The notes beneath the pieces were generated by a model. The model was not told the DNA's origin and searched no databases. It saw only the letters and a list, made by a program, of their open reading frames with translations. A stretch of 64,000 bases of DNA from Ianthella basta (Eukaryota; Porifera; Demospongiae; Verongiida; Ianthellidae): contig OZ025884.1 of the NCBI GenBank assembly GCA_964019415.1, positions 6,219,233 through 6,283,232 of the forward strand. Direction: 5' to 3'. This document shows positions 1 to 10,846 of the stretch, one piece after another. How positions within the stretch are numbered: the first letter of the stretch is position 1; each line of letters starts with the position of its first letter. The translations under genes were made by a program, and so were the position numbers.

Positions 1-3000
1 TCGCTACTGTGAATGAGATTGACTATGAAGTTTTCAACTGGTTAATCCTCCAAGTGGTTGCCTCAGACAATGGCTCTCCTCAGCTCACCTCACACACAAT
101 TGTCACTGTCTCTGTGAACAACCTCAATGACAACCCACCTACCTTCAACCAATCAGTGCATGTTATATACATCACAGATTCTGACCCTATTGGTACTAGA
201 CTGGCCAGGTTCAAAGCCTCTGATGCTGACAACCTGGAGCCACTAGACTTCCTAGTGAGTGCAGATCCATGCCCTGATCCCTCTCTCCCAAGACTGGATG
301 TAGTCACTCAGCTGTTTGATGTGGATGACAGCACACAAGAACTGACGCTGATTGGTAGTGTACCCACTGGTGTGTCCACCAACTACTACTTCACTGTGTA
401 TGTAACCGATGGAGAGATGGTGGGCACCACTTGTGTGAATGTATTTGTACGTGAAGTGACTCTCCTTGAAGCTGTCTTCCTTGAAACTGATGTCATTGGT
501 GATTTCCTCTACAATCTGACGTGGAATATGAAGGCGAAGGCTGTTGATGTTACCCGCAGTACAATGTATGCTATCATTGGGGGGAATGATGATGGAGTGT
601 TTGGTGTGAGAAATAGTGATACCATTGTGAATGAAATGGAGCTGGATAGGGAGGATATTCCTGAGCACCGCCTTCTGATTGACGTTTTTGACCATCAAAC
701 AGGCGTGAATGCAACAGCTTTGCTGCGCATCGTGGTCCAAGACATAAATGACAATGCCCCAATGTTTACTGAACCTTCATACTCATTCAGTGTAGTCGAA
801 GGTGTCCGTGATGATCCAGGTGCATTACTTCTGGGCACATTTGTAGCTGAAGATCCTGATTTCTTGTTGAATGGTGAAGTGCGTTACTCAATCGATGGTG
901 ATGGCACTGTATTCAGTTTCAACAGCATCACTGGAGAGCTGTCTTTGCTGGCCATTTTAGACAGAGAGGAGACACCAGAGTACAACTTCAATGTCATTGC
1001 AGAAGATTTGGCACTGGACAGTCAATCTGCCTCTGCTGCAGTGACGGTAACCGTGACTGATATCAACGACAATCCTCCAATTTTCTTTAACCCTGTAACT
1101 GAAGCATCCATCTTGCCTGGGGCCGGACCAGGCTCTCTCCTAGTCACCCTCACTGTCACAGATGCAGATGAAGCCTCAAATGCTGACATCTCCTTCACCC
1201 TCGCTTATGCCCCAACGCCAAGTGAGGAGCTGTTTACCATTGTCAAAGAGAATCCCTCATCTGGCAGGTTCATTGCAAGATTACAAGCTGTAAAGACTAT
1301 TGTAGAGGCATATCATGGCACCAGCATCATCCTGAGGGCAATGGATGGCGGACAGCCTCCCCTCTCCTCCACTATCACCTTTACTCTCAGAGTGCAGAAT
1401 ACTCTCCCCCAGTTTCCCACAGCTGTGTACACGTCTCAGGTTCTTTTTGAAGAGCTCGTTGACAAAGAAGTGCTGGTTGTGACTGCTACTGACCATGATG
1501 GACAGAGAGTAAGATACACAAGACAGTTGATTCAGGCTGGGTCTGAAGTTCCGTTCGCTGTCAACGCTGAAAATGGTGCCATCACCACAAATAATCCTAT
1601 CACACTGAACTGGCCACATAAGTACCTCTTTGAGGTAATTGCGGAGGATAACAACCAACCAGCGATGGGTAGGGCAACTGCATTTGTAGCAGTAAACATC
1701 TACAACACTAGCCACCTCTTGATTCTGAAGTCATGTAACTCGACCACAGTGCTGCAGAACAACCGGGAGCCTCTAAGAGCTGCCCTTGAAAACTGGTACA
1801 ACAGCAATGGATTTACAGGATCCCTGTTTATATACAATGTCACAGAACGAGAGGACGAAGATGAAAACAGGTAAGGCATTGTTACCAAGTAGTGCACATT
1901 GTGTTGCTACATGCACTGTCCTCAATAACCTCTGATGCTGGATTATTGTGCATGGAGAAAGGGCTGTAAAGTGAATTATACATAGCAAATGGTCATCTTT
2001 GTGTGTGATTTGATGTATGTATGTATTGCTTGCACATATTTTTGCCTGTGTGAGACTCTAATATAATTATGACAAAACACATTTTTCCATATTTGTGTAC
2101 TCCTGTAACATTGGATTATGTTGTTTCTGAAGCAATTATTGTGAGTATGTTATAGTTATGTACTGTACATTCTTCTGTATTGTAGTTTGTGAAGTATGTA
2201 CAAAGTGTATGCTTCTTTCCAATCCAATTGAACATTTGGTACATGTACAGCTGTGCTGTACGTATAAAGTGCCAGGTATTTTTACTTTATATAAGACTCA
2301 GCATGTGCTTCTATACTACTATAGGGTTCAGTCCCGTGTGCTGGTGTACTTTGTGATTGGTGAGTTCTACCAGAACTGGACCAGCCCTCTCGTTCCAACC
2401 ATGGACACAGCACAGGACTATACCAAGAGCTTTGCTTTTGGCAAAAATCTGCAGAGCACCATTGGCTTAAGGCTGAAGGAAGGCAGTCTCTTCAATAACA
2501 TCTGTATTGTAGGGAGTGATATCATCAAAAAACCAACTAATGTGCACATGACATTGGATGTGGCTGCTTGGATAATAATTGTGGTGGCAGCAGTGGTTGT
2601 GGTGCTCTTTCTAGCATCAGCCTGTACCTTGATCCTGTGCATTTGCTGTTACTGTGCACTAATGGGCCGGAAAGCAGAACAGTGAGTGGTGCATGGGAAT
2701 GTATTGTGGAAGTGGCAGCTGATACACATGCATGTACATGTAGGCAAGAGTTCTGTGGCATGTGGCATGTACATACATAGTATGACTACCAACAGTGTTG
2801 ATTATTATGCATGGGCTGCATGTGCTTGTACAGCCCATTGTTATATATTTCCATTATTGTGGAGTACTTGGGCTGACGCTACACAGTCCAAACCAGTACA
2901 ATGTGTGGTTCTGAAGGCTCACCTTATTAGCAAGTGTGTCTTTATTAGTGTAATATTTTGGCTGTCACATTAACTGATTGTCCTGCAGAATCTCCTTGTA

Positions 3001-3346
3001 TACTCAGATGTATGAAACTCTAAACGAAGAAGCTGACGATGACAGTAATGACAGCAGCAACTATGACCTTACTGAAGCATTAACACGGGACCAGGATGAT
3101 CCACAGATTCAGTTGGCGTCACTCTCCAAGTTGCAAAGCAGCCATTCTGCAGACTCTAATACAGGTGTCAATGCTACAGCTGAAACAATGCTGACTTTGG
3201 AAGATGTGGATGAACATAGTGAGCAGGCTCGAAATATGGATTTAGCTATAGGCTACGCTGCAGCCACTGATGATGAAACAGTGTTTGATGACATGGAGGA
3301 CACAAGTGAGAGCACCAGACCTATCAGTATTTCAAGCCCACTGTGA
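1..3346 (+). CDS. Giant cadherin, copy A, 3' part (5' end outside window)
   Basis: Type I membrane cadherin, C-terminal part only; reading is open from base 3. Hand-spliced exons are 1-1870, 2325-2681 and 2989-3346; the introns start GTAAGG and GTGAGT, end in AG, and all phases agree. Exon 1 carries about five EC repeats (linkers NLNDNPP, DINDNAP, DINDNPP) and the first half of a membrane-adjacent domain. Exon 2 gives its second half, one membrane segment (about 2570-2640, Ile/Val/Leu-rich) and a Cys-rich inner-face stretch. Exon 3 is an acidic tail of about 119 residues ending in TGA at 3344. The protein is nearly identical to the C-terminal part of copy B, which lies on the opposite strand and points toward it. 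No EGF or laminin-G domains and no recognised catenin-binding tail. Likely role is adhesion or surface spacing. Gene identity is strong; function is inferred. Confidence 0.9.
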
Positions 3347-4703
3347 CAATTCTGAAGGAACTCTTCTGGCATGGTGTTGTGTCAATTGTGTACAACTTTG
3401 GTGCTGTAGTTTAAGATTCAATCAATATAAAACATAAATATATAGTTAATGACATTAGAATACCTCATGAAAGATTGTATTATTGTACAATAATATATCG
3501 TTTGTACAGTTTTCAGAAATGTGAATTATAATTTAGGCATGACTGTACAAATAGCTAGAGTATATTGCATGTGTGTCTCCTGAAAATAACTGCAGCAAAT
3601 ATAGAATAGAACAATTGCATAATAGATCTCGTTGCCATGGTAACATGCATCTAAACGATGATTCTAAATCTTTGAGAAGCATTCCAATTGCTTTGCGTGT
3701 GATTGATTCCAAATCCCATAATAGTACGTATGTTGCAGGCAAAGCATATGCACAGGTGCATGCTTATAAATTTCATACAAAATCATATAAACATTTGCGG
3801 GCACTCTGCAGGGGCATTTATCATTGTGTATAATATGACATCATTTAAGTGTATGGCACCAAATGCAAGAAGCAACAGGAGCGTGAAATGATTGGCTAAG
3901 TGAACAGATTTAAGACACTTAAGTGGCAACCAATCGGTGTCTCTACGTGATCTAACTACTGCATATGAAATAAGGAACAAGGAGAAGTCATAGCACATGT
4001 GCATGCAGTGCTCAGTACCACATGGAATACTTGGCAGTCTTTTCACCATTCCCACCACTGCATCAATTGAATGGATTACCACTGCCCTGATTTCACATAT
4101 ATAATATAAAACACAATCTGCTACGCAAAAAACATTTAATAACAGCTGCAGTTATTCATGGTTGTGGTCATGTGAAGCTGTTGTTTTTTTGTGCGTGCAG
4201 TCTACAATGAAGACAGACATATGTACATCATGTCACGTACATCATAACTCTCACCTTTTCATGCGTGTACTGTACATGCACATGCACCAGCTGCTGCCTT
4301 CAAGCCTCATTTCAAATACTACTCTCACACATTTGCAGTGTACATCACTCTGATCTGGACCACTCACTGCAGTATTCTCTGCAGTTCCTTTTGTGCACAG
4401 TAGCAAAGAACTCAACCAAATTTGAAGCTACGACTACTATAATTACTATAATATTACATAATTGTATAGGATATACAATATGGCACTTGCTCTATTGGCA
4501 GAGTGCATAAATTATGTGGTACACATGCACCTAATTAACTTAAAAATAAATAACGAACACATTATACAATAACTGCATACACCTATGTAATAATCTGTAA
4601 TTTTCATATAAGTGGTAACAGCAAGCAGAGTAAATAGTAATGAAAGTGAAAAATAGCAAGTGACAAGATGATGTATTGTACTACAAATTCACTAATTAAC
4701 TTA
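3347..4703. other. AT-rich gene-free stretch
   Basis: 3' UTR and intergenic DNA downstream of cadherin A. An AT-rich tract at about 3415-3450 could hold its polyadenylation site. No open frame with domain content, no splice pattern and no RNA gene was recognised. Confidence 0.5.
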
Positions 4704-5347
4704 ATGGTTGTGTGATTTCCCTCACACTTTGATTGGATAAGATTCTTGAGTGTTAATCATGTGGTATATACGTACTGTAGACTTTTCAATGTGCAAAATG
4801 TTCATTACATTCGCAAAGTGTTAAAACTTAATTAATATTGCATGGTGCATGTGCTTGGTACATGTTGATCATTTATGCAAACTGCAATGAATCTGATTAA
4901 AATATGTGAACTCATGATCAGACACAGTGACATGCAGGCCTAAGATTCAGACCATAATGCATGTATACATGTCTACATATGTTCAGACTGCAACTTCCTG
5001 CCCACTAATTCTCCCAGAGGCATGCAACATTAACCATATATAGTCCACTCCAAAGGGAGTAATGACTCTCCAAACACTATGGGATAGCACAAAGTACTGA
5101 TAGAATAGAGACTCATTACCACATCCAGCCATTGGTTGGGGAAGATTCTTGAGCATTAATCACGTGGTAGACTTATGTCTTATAATGCAGTTGATTTGTT
5201 TTTTGTACCCCCCTTTGCAACTGCATGAAGAATGTCCTATTGGGGCTGAAACATCTTGCACATTGAAAAGTCTACAGTACGTATATACCACATGATTGAC
5301 ACTCAAGAATCTTACCCAACCAAAGTGTTAGGTAAATCACACAACCA
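4704..5347. mobile_element. MITE-like element with terminal inverted repeats of about 100 bp
   Basis: The left end (4704-4803, beginning ATGGTTGTGTGATTT) reappears as its reverse complement at about 5248-5347 with few mismatches. Both arms share the core AGATTCTTGAGTGT and GTACTGTAGACTTTTCAATG. A third, direct partial copy of the core lies at about 5131-5180. There is no coding capacity, so this looks like a non-autonomous DNA transposon of about 640 bp. No clear target-site duplication was found. Confidence 0.75.
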
Positions 5348-5734
5348 TGCATCCATCAGCCAACGACACATTTCACAGAACTTGCAATTTTCATTCATGA
5401 AGAATTAAAACAACAGACAAATACAGCACATCACTTCAGTCAATGAATATCATTAACAAACGTGCACCATTAACACAAATAAATTACCTACAAATCAATC
5501 ATAACACCATTAGTGTTTCAAATTGCAATTTACGGTTCAATCCATATAAGTCAGTTCACATGATGGAAAATGAGCTGTACACATCAACAGTAGTTGGAAT
5601 GGGCCATAACACTTGAGGGTTTATATAAACTTATAAAGTAACAGATACAAATTACAAAACTAATTGCAAGACAAGCAAGTACACACTGCTATATAGTTGT
5701 TGGCAAACACACATATAGCTACATATGAAAACAG
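5348..5734. other. Gene-free stretch downstream of the NHL gene
   Basis: AT-rich DNA between the MITE and the stop codon of the minus-strand NHL-repeat ORF, presumably its 3' UTR. Nothing else recognised. Confidence 0.4.
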
Positions 5735-6562
5735 TTAGAAAAACTGCACACGATTGTTCCCCAAGTCAACTACACATACCACACCACTGTGATCAACACA
5801 TATTCCCAGAGGTCCATTAAACCTCCCTGTAAGAGAACCTTCCCTTCCAAACACGTGAACCAGTTCACCTTTCAATGTGTATACCATTACCTTGTGGGAG
5901 AAGAGTGAAGTGATCAACAAATGGTTGTCACTAGTAGCAGCAATGTAGTGAGGATCATACTTGGGCTGAAAATCTCTTTTAAAAGTACCTCCCTTGGACC
6001 ACACAGAAATTCTTGCATTCCCATTATCAGCAATATACACAAGGCCATCTGAACCAAACGTTATGCCAAGAGGTCTATCAAAACACCCTGGGCCACTTCC
6101 TTTTGAGCCAAAAGCAAACAGAAACTTGCCCTCTTCACAGTGAACAGAGACACGGTTGTTGCCATTGTCACAGACATAAATCAGACCTTCTGTGCTAACT
6201 GATACACCATCAGGATTGCTGAGACTGTCTCTTTCGCTACTTGCATGGTGTATGGTTTGAAGAAGTTGGCCATTTTGGGACAGCTTGACTACTTTATTGC
6301 CGTAATAGTCTGTAACCCAAACATTCCCTTTCTGATCAAAGGCAACGCCACGCAACGAATCACCACCAAGCACTTCTTCGCCAACAGACCTCACCAATGC
6401 ACCCTCTTTTGTGAGAAGATTAACACATTTACTCAACCCATCTGTCACAGCCAGGACCTCACTGTTCACAGCCACTGTTTCATACACACCATTCCCTAGA
6501 CTGTGTTGCTTGACCTTCTGACACTCTCCAAGTTTCCTCCAGTCCCTGAGAGGGTGCTTCAT
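5735..6562 (-). CDS. NHL-repeat beta-propeller protein, possibly the 3' exon of a TRIM-NHL gene
   Basis: About 275 residues made almost wholly of NHL repeats. At least five blades can be recognised from the recurring patterns GVAFDQKGNVWVTDYYGNKV, GVSVSTEGLIYVCDNGNNRV, GITFGSDGLVYIADNGNARI and GICVDHSGVVCVVDLGNNRV. NHL propellers bind RNA or protein and often sit at the C terminus of TRIM ubiquitin ligases. No RING, B-box or coiled coil is visible. The ATG at 6562 directly follows a good acceptor (TCCACTTGCAG), so this may be the last exon of a longer gene. Alternatively the ATG is a real start of an isolated propeller. The retroelement at 6747 lies only about 190 bp upstream, where a 5' exon or promoter would be expected. 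Family assignment is strong; gene completeness is uncertain. Confidence 0.8.
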   Translation of the reverse strand: MKHPLRDWRKLGECQKVKQHSLGNGVYETVAVNSEVLAVTDGLSKCVNLLTKEGALVRSVGEEVLGGDSLRGVAFDQKGNVWVTDYYGNKVVKLSQNGQLLQTIHHASSERDSLSNPDGVSVSTEGLIYVCDNGNNRVSVHCEEGKFLFAFGSKGSGPGCFDRPLGITFGSDGLVYIADNGNARISVWSKGGTFKRDFQPKYDPHYIAATSDNHLLITSLFSHKVMVYTLKGELVHVFGREGSLTGRFNGPLGICVDHSGVVCVVDLGNNRVQFF

Positions 6563-6642
6563 CTGCAAGTGGAATTAGGACCAGGGGGTGGGGTCATGAC
6601 AGAGGCCAAGATACAGTAAACTAAGTGGTATATGTCCATTAA

Positions 6643-6661
6643 CCCCCCCCCCCCCCCCCCC
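6643..6661. repeat. Poly-C tract
   Basis: Nineteen consecutive C, just before the host repeat into which the retroelement inserted. Similar C tracts occur in the duplicated flanks near 12310 and 36906. Confidence 0.9.
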
Positions 6662-6746
6662 GTGCACAACATCATAGGCGGCTAACATACAATAGATGCC
6701 TTCACAGTAGTGTACGTGTGTGTGTGTGTGTAGCAGTAGGATGGAA
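6662..6746. repeat. Interspersed repeat, left half (host of the retroelement)
   Basis: The stretch from GTGCACAACATCATAGGCGG through a TG run to AGCAGTAGGATGGAA matches 55298-55392 almost base for base. Its continuation, GAGAATCGCCGCA, is found only after the retroelement, at about 10144. This is therefore one repeat copy split by the insertion. The nature of the repeat itself is unknown. Confidence 0.8.
6732..6746. repeat. Target-site duplication, left copy (15 bp)
   Basis: AGCAGTAGGATGGAA, identical to 10128-10142. The two copies bracket the retroelement exactly. Confidence 0.85.
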
Positions 6747-6761
6747 CAGCAGAGACTTTTT

Positions 6762-6772
6762 CAAGATGGCGG
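6762..6772 (+). promoter_or_regulatory. YY1-like site in the retroelement 5' UTR
   Basis: CAAGATGGCGG begins 16 bases into the element and matches the core of the YY1 consensus. Human L1 carries a YY1 site at nearly the same place, where it positions transcription initiation. A regulatory role here is inference. Confidence 0.45.
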
Positions 6773-6856
6773 ATATGTTGTGACATCACCGTGGATTCGT
6801 TCAGATTCGTTCAGATTGTTCAGAGTATCTCAGAGTATCCTCAGAGACAGGTATCG

Positions 6857-9800
6857 ATGCCTCAATGCTGCCGATGCAACGGTAGCGGGCGTTGTAACAA
6901 ATGCATTTGCTACAAGTCGGGAAGACGTTGTACCGATTGTCTTCCCCATCGCGTGAATCGTTGCGAGAATCGCGCTGAACCAAATCATGATGAATCAGCA
7001 ACACTCGGTGGTAGAACATGTCAGACAGCAGAGGAATTGGCCAAGGAAGACAGGCAGGCAGGTGATGGCTTTCAACTCGCGAGCCACAACGATCTCCCAC
7101 ATTTCAACACCACCAATCTCCCCAACTTTGTTTGGGGGGATACTGATGGGGAGACCCTCTCATCGCGTCTGAAGAAGGCGTATGAAGAGGTAGTAAGCTG
7201 GAAGCGAAACCTCTTTGAGGTCCCAAGGGGGAAGGCAGGAACTGACTTTGTCTCAGAAGTGACCCGACTGATAGAGGCTTACAATGACGCCACAGCACTA
7301 GAAAGCATTGCCTTGAAAGCAGTAATGGTGATGCCCAGCTTGTTACTTCAGAGGCCTCATGCCAGGTCCAGCACCAAAGACAACATCCGGTGCTTGGAGG
7401 AAAGGCTGTCAAAATGGAAGAAGGGAGACCTTGATTCACTTGTCCACGAAGGTCGTACTGTCCAAAGTCAACTGAACACTCACCAGATTCAGCACCAAGA
7501 TGAAGGGAGAACGGCAAGGTCCTTCGAAAAGTTGGTTTCTGCAGGCAATGTCAAGGCTGCAATGAGATTGATTACTGAACATCAGGATAGGGGATGTCTA
7601 CCTTTAGACAGCCTTCAACCTGATGGAAGGACAGTAAAGCAGCACCTTCAAGACAAACATCCACCAGGACGGCCAGCGATACCCTCAGCGATTAGTGACA
7701 GCCCTCCGGCCGCTGAACCCCATGAAGTAATTTTTGATCAGATAGATGGCCCCTTGATCCGCTCCATTGTCCAAGGAATGGATGGCTCAGCCGGACCCTC
7801 AGGGCTCAATGCGGGCAATTGGAAGAGAATGTGCTCCTCCTTCCGGAGAACCTCAGAAGATCTGTGCAAGTCCATTGCCAGACTAGCCAGGAGATTGTGC
7901 ACTGGATATGTTGACCCAGAAGGAATATCTGCCCTGGTTGCCTGCCGCCTCATAGCACTTGACAAATGCCCAGGAGTGAGACCAGTTGGGATTGGCGAGA
8001 CATTGAGGCGTCTCATATCTAAGGCAGTCCTTTAGGTAGCAAGAGATGACATCCAACGAGTGGTGGGCTGTTTACAGCTATGTGCAGGGCAGGAGGCAGC
8101 ATGTGAAGCCGGAATACTAGCAATGAGGAGCCTGTTTGAAGATGGCACTGTGGAGGCTGTCCTTTTGGTAGATGCTTCTAATGCTTTCAACTCCCTAAAC
8201 AGAGAGGCTGCCCTTCGGAACACCCACATTCTTTGCCCCATACTAGCCCCAATGCTAACAAACACGTACCGGAGCCCAGCTAGACTGTTCATCGGGGGAG
8301 ATCACATTCTATCGCAAGAGGGTACCACACAGGGAGACCCACTGGCTATGGCTATGTACGCCCTTGGTACCCTACCCCTCATCCTGAAACTTCAGAATGA
8401 TGTAACACAAGCCTGGTATGCTGACGATGCCACAGCCGGAGGAGAGATAACAGGCCTACGTAGATGGTGGGAAAAGCTCGAAGCAATTGGCCCACAGTAT
8501 GGATACCACCCCAACCCAAACAAGACCTGGCTGGTGGTCAAACCAGAACATCTACCAGCAGCAGAAGAACAGTTCCAGGAAACAGGAGTGAAGATCACAA
8601 CCCAAGGGCAGAGACATCTTGGGGCTGCAATTGGTTCCAGGAACTTTGTGGAGGACTTTGTCCGGGAGAAGGTCTTAGTTTGGGTATCCGAGATTGAGAA
8701 GCTATCAAGGATTGCCAGCTTCCAACCCCAGGCAGCACACACAGTCTTTACACACGGACTGATGCATAGATGGACTTTCCTAATGCGTACAGTTCCAGGT
8801 GTGGAGGAATTGTTCCAACCATTGGAAGAGGTTATCCGCCATCAATTCCTACCGGCGTTGACTGGTAGAAAGGCTCTCAGTGATTCTGAGAGAGCGCTGC
8901 TGGCCTTGCCAGCAAGGCATGGAGGACTCGGCATCCCCATACCTACAGCAGCTGCCCAGCGCCAGTTCTTGGCCTGTTCTTCCATTAGTGCACCATTGGT
9001 GGAGGTCATCAAACAGCAGAACACGAACTACCCTATGGAAGTTCGCCTGAAACAGAGACACGCAAAGGCTGCCATTCGCACCAACAACCGCAATGATGCC
9101 GCCGAAGAGGCGATGGCACTCAAGCCTAAGCTGTCCAATGCCCAACAGTGTGCCATGGAGCAAGCCAGCGAGAAGGGGGCCTCTTCATGGTTGACCGCCC
9201 TTCCGCTGGCGAAGTATGACTTCTGCCTCCACAAGCAGGCATTCAGGGATGCCTTATGCCTCCGATTTGGATGGACACCAACTCGACTTCCATCCCACTG
9301 CCCATGTGGAAAGCTATTCACTGTTGATCATGCCTTCAGTTGCCCTAATGGAGCCCTGCCATCTATCCGCCATGACCGAATCCGGGACATCACTGCTAAT
9401 TTCCTGACAGAAGTCTGCCCGAACGTTGGCCTCGAGCCCACTCTCCAGCCCCTGACTGGAGAGGGCTTCCCCCTCCGTAGTACCAATACGGAAGAAGGGG
9501 CAAGGCTCGACATCAAGGCCCAGAACTTCTGGGACAACAGCCAGAGAAGTGCCTTCTTTGATGTTAGAGTGTTTAATTCCTTTGCCCCCACCAACAGCTC
9601 ATCCTCAACCAGCTCCACATATCGCAGACATGAAAGAGAAAAAAGGAGAGCGTATGAGCAGAGAGTCCTGCAAGTTGAACATGGAACCTTCACTCCATTG
9701 GTCCTGTCCTCAAGTGGTGGCTGGGGCCCCTCTGCCACAGTTGCCTTCAGAAGACTGGCTGGCCTCATCGCCACCAAGCATGGACAATCCTACAGCACGA

Positions 9801-9958
9801 CACTGAGTTTCATCAGATGCAAGATTGGATACTCACTCATACAATCAGGAATCATGTGCCTGCGTGGACCGAGATCGTCATTCCATGCCCCTGCCAAGGC
9901 CATCAGCCTCGAGGAACACCCCCTGGACCTCATCCGCCAGGAGGTGCGCCTGTATTGA
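6857..9958 (+). pseudogene. Retroelement polyprotein: CXC-like domain, reverse transcriptase, RLE; one in-frame TAG
   Basis: The frame runs from ATG 6857 to TGA 9956-9958, about 1,033 codons, broken once by TAG at 8033-8035. Everything before and after is in the same frame. The N terminus (residues 1-35) is a Cys cluster with CXC/TSO1-like spacing. RT motifs in order: VDASNAFNSLN (motif A), TTQGDPLAMAMY (B), WYADDAT (C, 8417-8428), NPNKTWLV (D), HLGAAIG (E). Near the C terminus CPCGKLFTVDHAFSC is a CxC..H..C zinc knuckle, followed by ARLDIKAQ and AFFDVRV, fitting a PD-(D/E)XK restriction-like endonuclease. An earlier GTG at 6791 is open in frame but ATG 6857 starts right at the Cys cluster. 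The stop lies just before motif A, so the product as written would lack the catalytic core. It is called a pseudogene unless the stop is read through. Confidence 0.85.
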
Positions 9959-10127
9959 CTGACCCAACCATCTTCATTCACCTCATCTATGCTATTACAT
10001 TAACAAACACATACCTTACACATCACCTTTGTTATCGCCGTTATGTTAACTATTGTATACATTACATTCCAAATCATTCTCTCAAAAAAAAAAAAAAAAA
10101 AGGCGTAAAAAAAAAAAAAAAAAAAAA

Positions 10128-10142
10128 AGCAGTAGGATGGAA
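10128..10142. repeat. Target-site duplication, right copy (15 bp)
   Basis: AGCAGTAGGATGGAA, identical to 6732-6746, directly after the A-rich tail. It is followed by the right half of the split host repeat (TGAGAATCGCCGCA). Confidence 0.85.
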
Positions 10143-10198
10143 TGAGAATCGCCGCACACATGCTCAATCACACACACGTACACACACAAAACATGCAT

Positions 10199-10200
<2 letters not shown>

Positions 10201-10265
<65 letters not shown>

Positions 10266-10290
10266 CGCGCACGCACACACACACACACAC
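10201..10290. repeat. CA microsatellite
   Basis: Nearly perfect (CA)n with ATGCGCGCACG near its end. It belongs to the host repeat interrupted by the retroelement; the related copy at about 55415-55460 also ends in CA. Confidence 0.9.
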
Positions 10291-10344
10291 TAGTAAACCA
10301 GGCTAGCAGAATAACACTAAATGATAAATATTATAAATGAAAAA

Positions 10345-10440
10345 TTCTATAGAACAGTGAAACACACTTGCCTACATGAAGAGCTACACTTCAGATCATC
10401 TCACTTGCAGCATTATTAGGATACACCGATCACATGACAG
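10345..10440. repeat. Direct repeat, copy 1 (partner at 10748-10828)
   Basis: Starts ATTCTATAGAACAGTGAAAC, runs through CTTGCCTACATGAAGAGC and ends near ATCACATGACA. It recurs with few changes and one short deletion about 400 bases downstream. The 300 bases between hold no recognised gene; GCGGCCATTTT near 10454 is GC-richer. Confidence 0.75.
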
Positions 10441-10747
10441 AGAGCATCGAGCGCGGCCATTTTACAATGTCCGTCAGTGATAATTGGAGCTGTATCTCGG
10501 AGAAGAGTCGTTCGCTTTTTACGAGTATCACTCTATGAACATATCTTCTTGAACACATTTTGTTTGATTGAGATATGGTGAAACGCCATTAGAGATGGTT
10601 TTAAGCTTTGTAAAGATTGACGTGGGTGCCACCATTTGCAAAATGACAGAAACATATTATATAAATTATGTTATGCACATACCTCCATACAAACATGAAG
10701 CCATACGAATACCTAAATCTGAAAACAATATAGGGGCGCCTTTAAAA

Positions 10748-10828
10748 ATTCTATAGAACGGTGAAACACACTTGCCTACATGAAGAGCTACACTTAGGCT
10801 AGGATACACAGATCAAATGACATAGTGT
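10748..10828. repeat. Direct repeat, copy 2
   Basis: Second copy of the element at 10345-10440. It lies just beyond the stop codon of the minus-strand kinase, so probably in or near its 3' UTR. Confidence 0.75.
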
Positions 10829-10846
10829 CCACTGTCACTTACATTT

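Larger units (their letters stand above)
6747..10127 (+). mobile_element. LINE-like (non-LTR) retroelement with a CXC-like N terminus and a restriction-like endonuclease
   Basis: An element of about 3.4 kb between 15-bp target-site duplications. It has a short 5' UTR, one long reading frame (6857-9958) and an A-rich 3' end (10085-10127, interrupted by GGCGT). No LTRs are present. The duplications, poly-A tail and RT motifs mark target-primed reverse transcription. The RT/endonuclease layout, with a zinc knuckle and PD-(D/E)XK-like core after the RT and no APE domain, resembles the R2/CRE/NeSL style of elements. The exact clade cannot be named without a phylogeny. The insertion looks young: duplications are identical and there is a single coding lesion. 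Confidence 0.88.

Noticed and set aside
6791..6856. Upstream GTG start for the retroelement protein
   Set aside because: Open in frame, but GTG is not a usual eukaryotic start and ATG 6857 directly precedes the Cys cluster.
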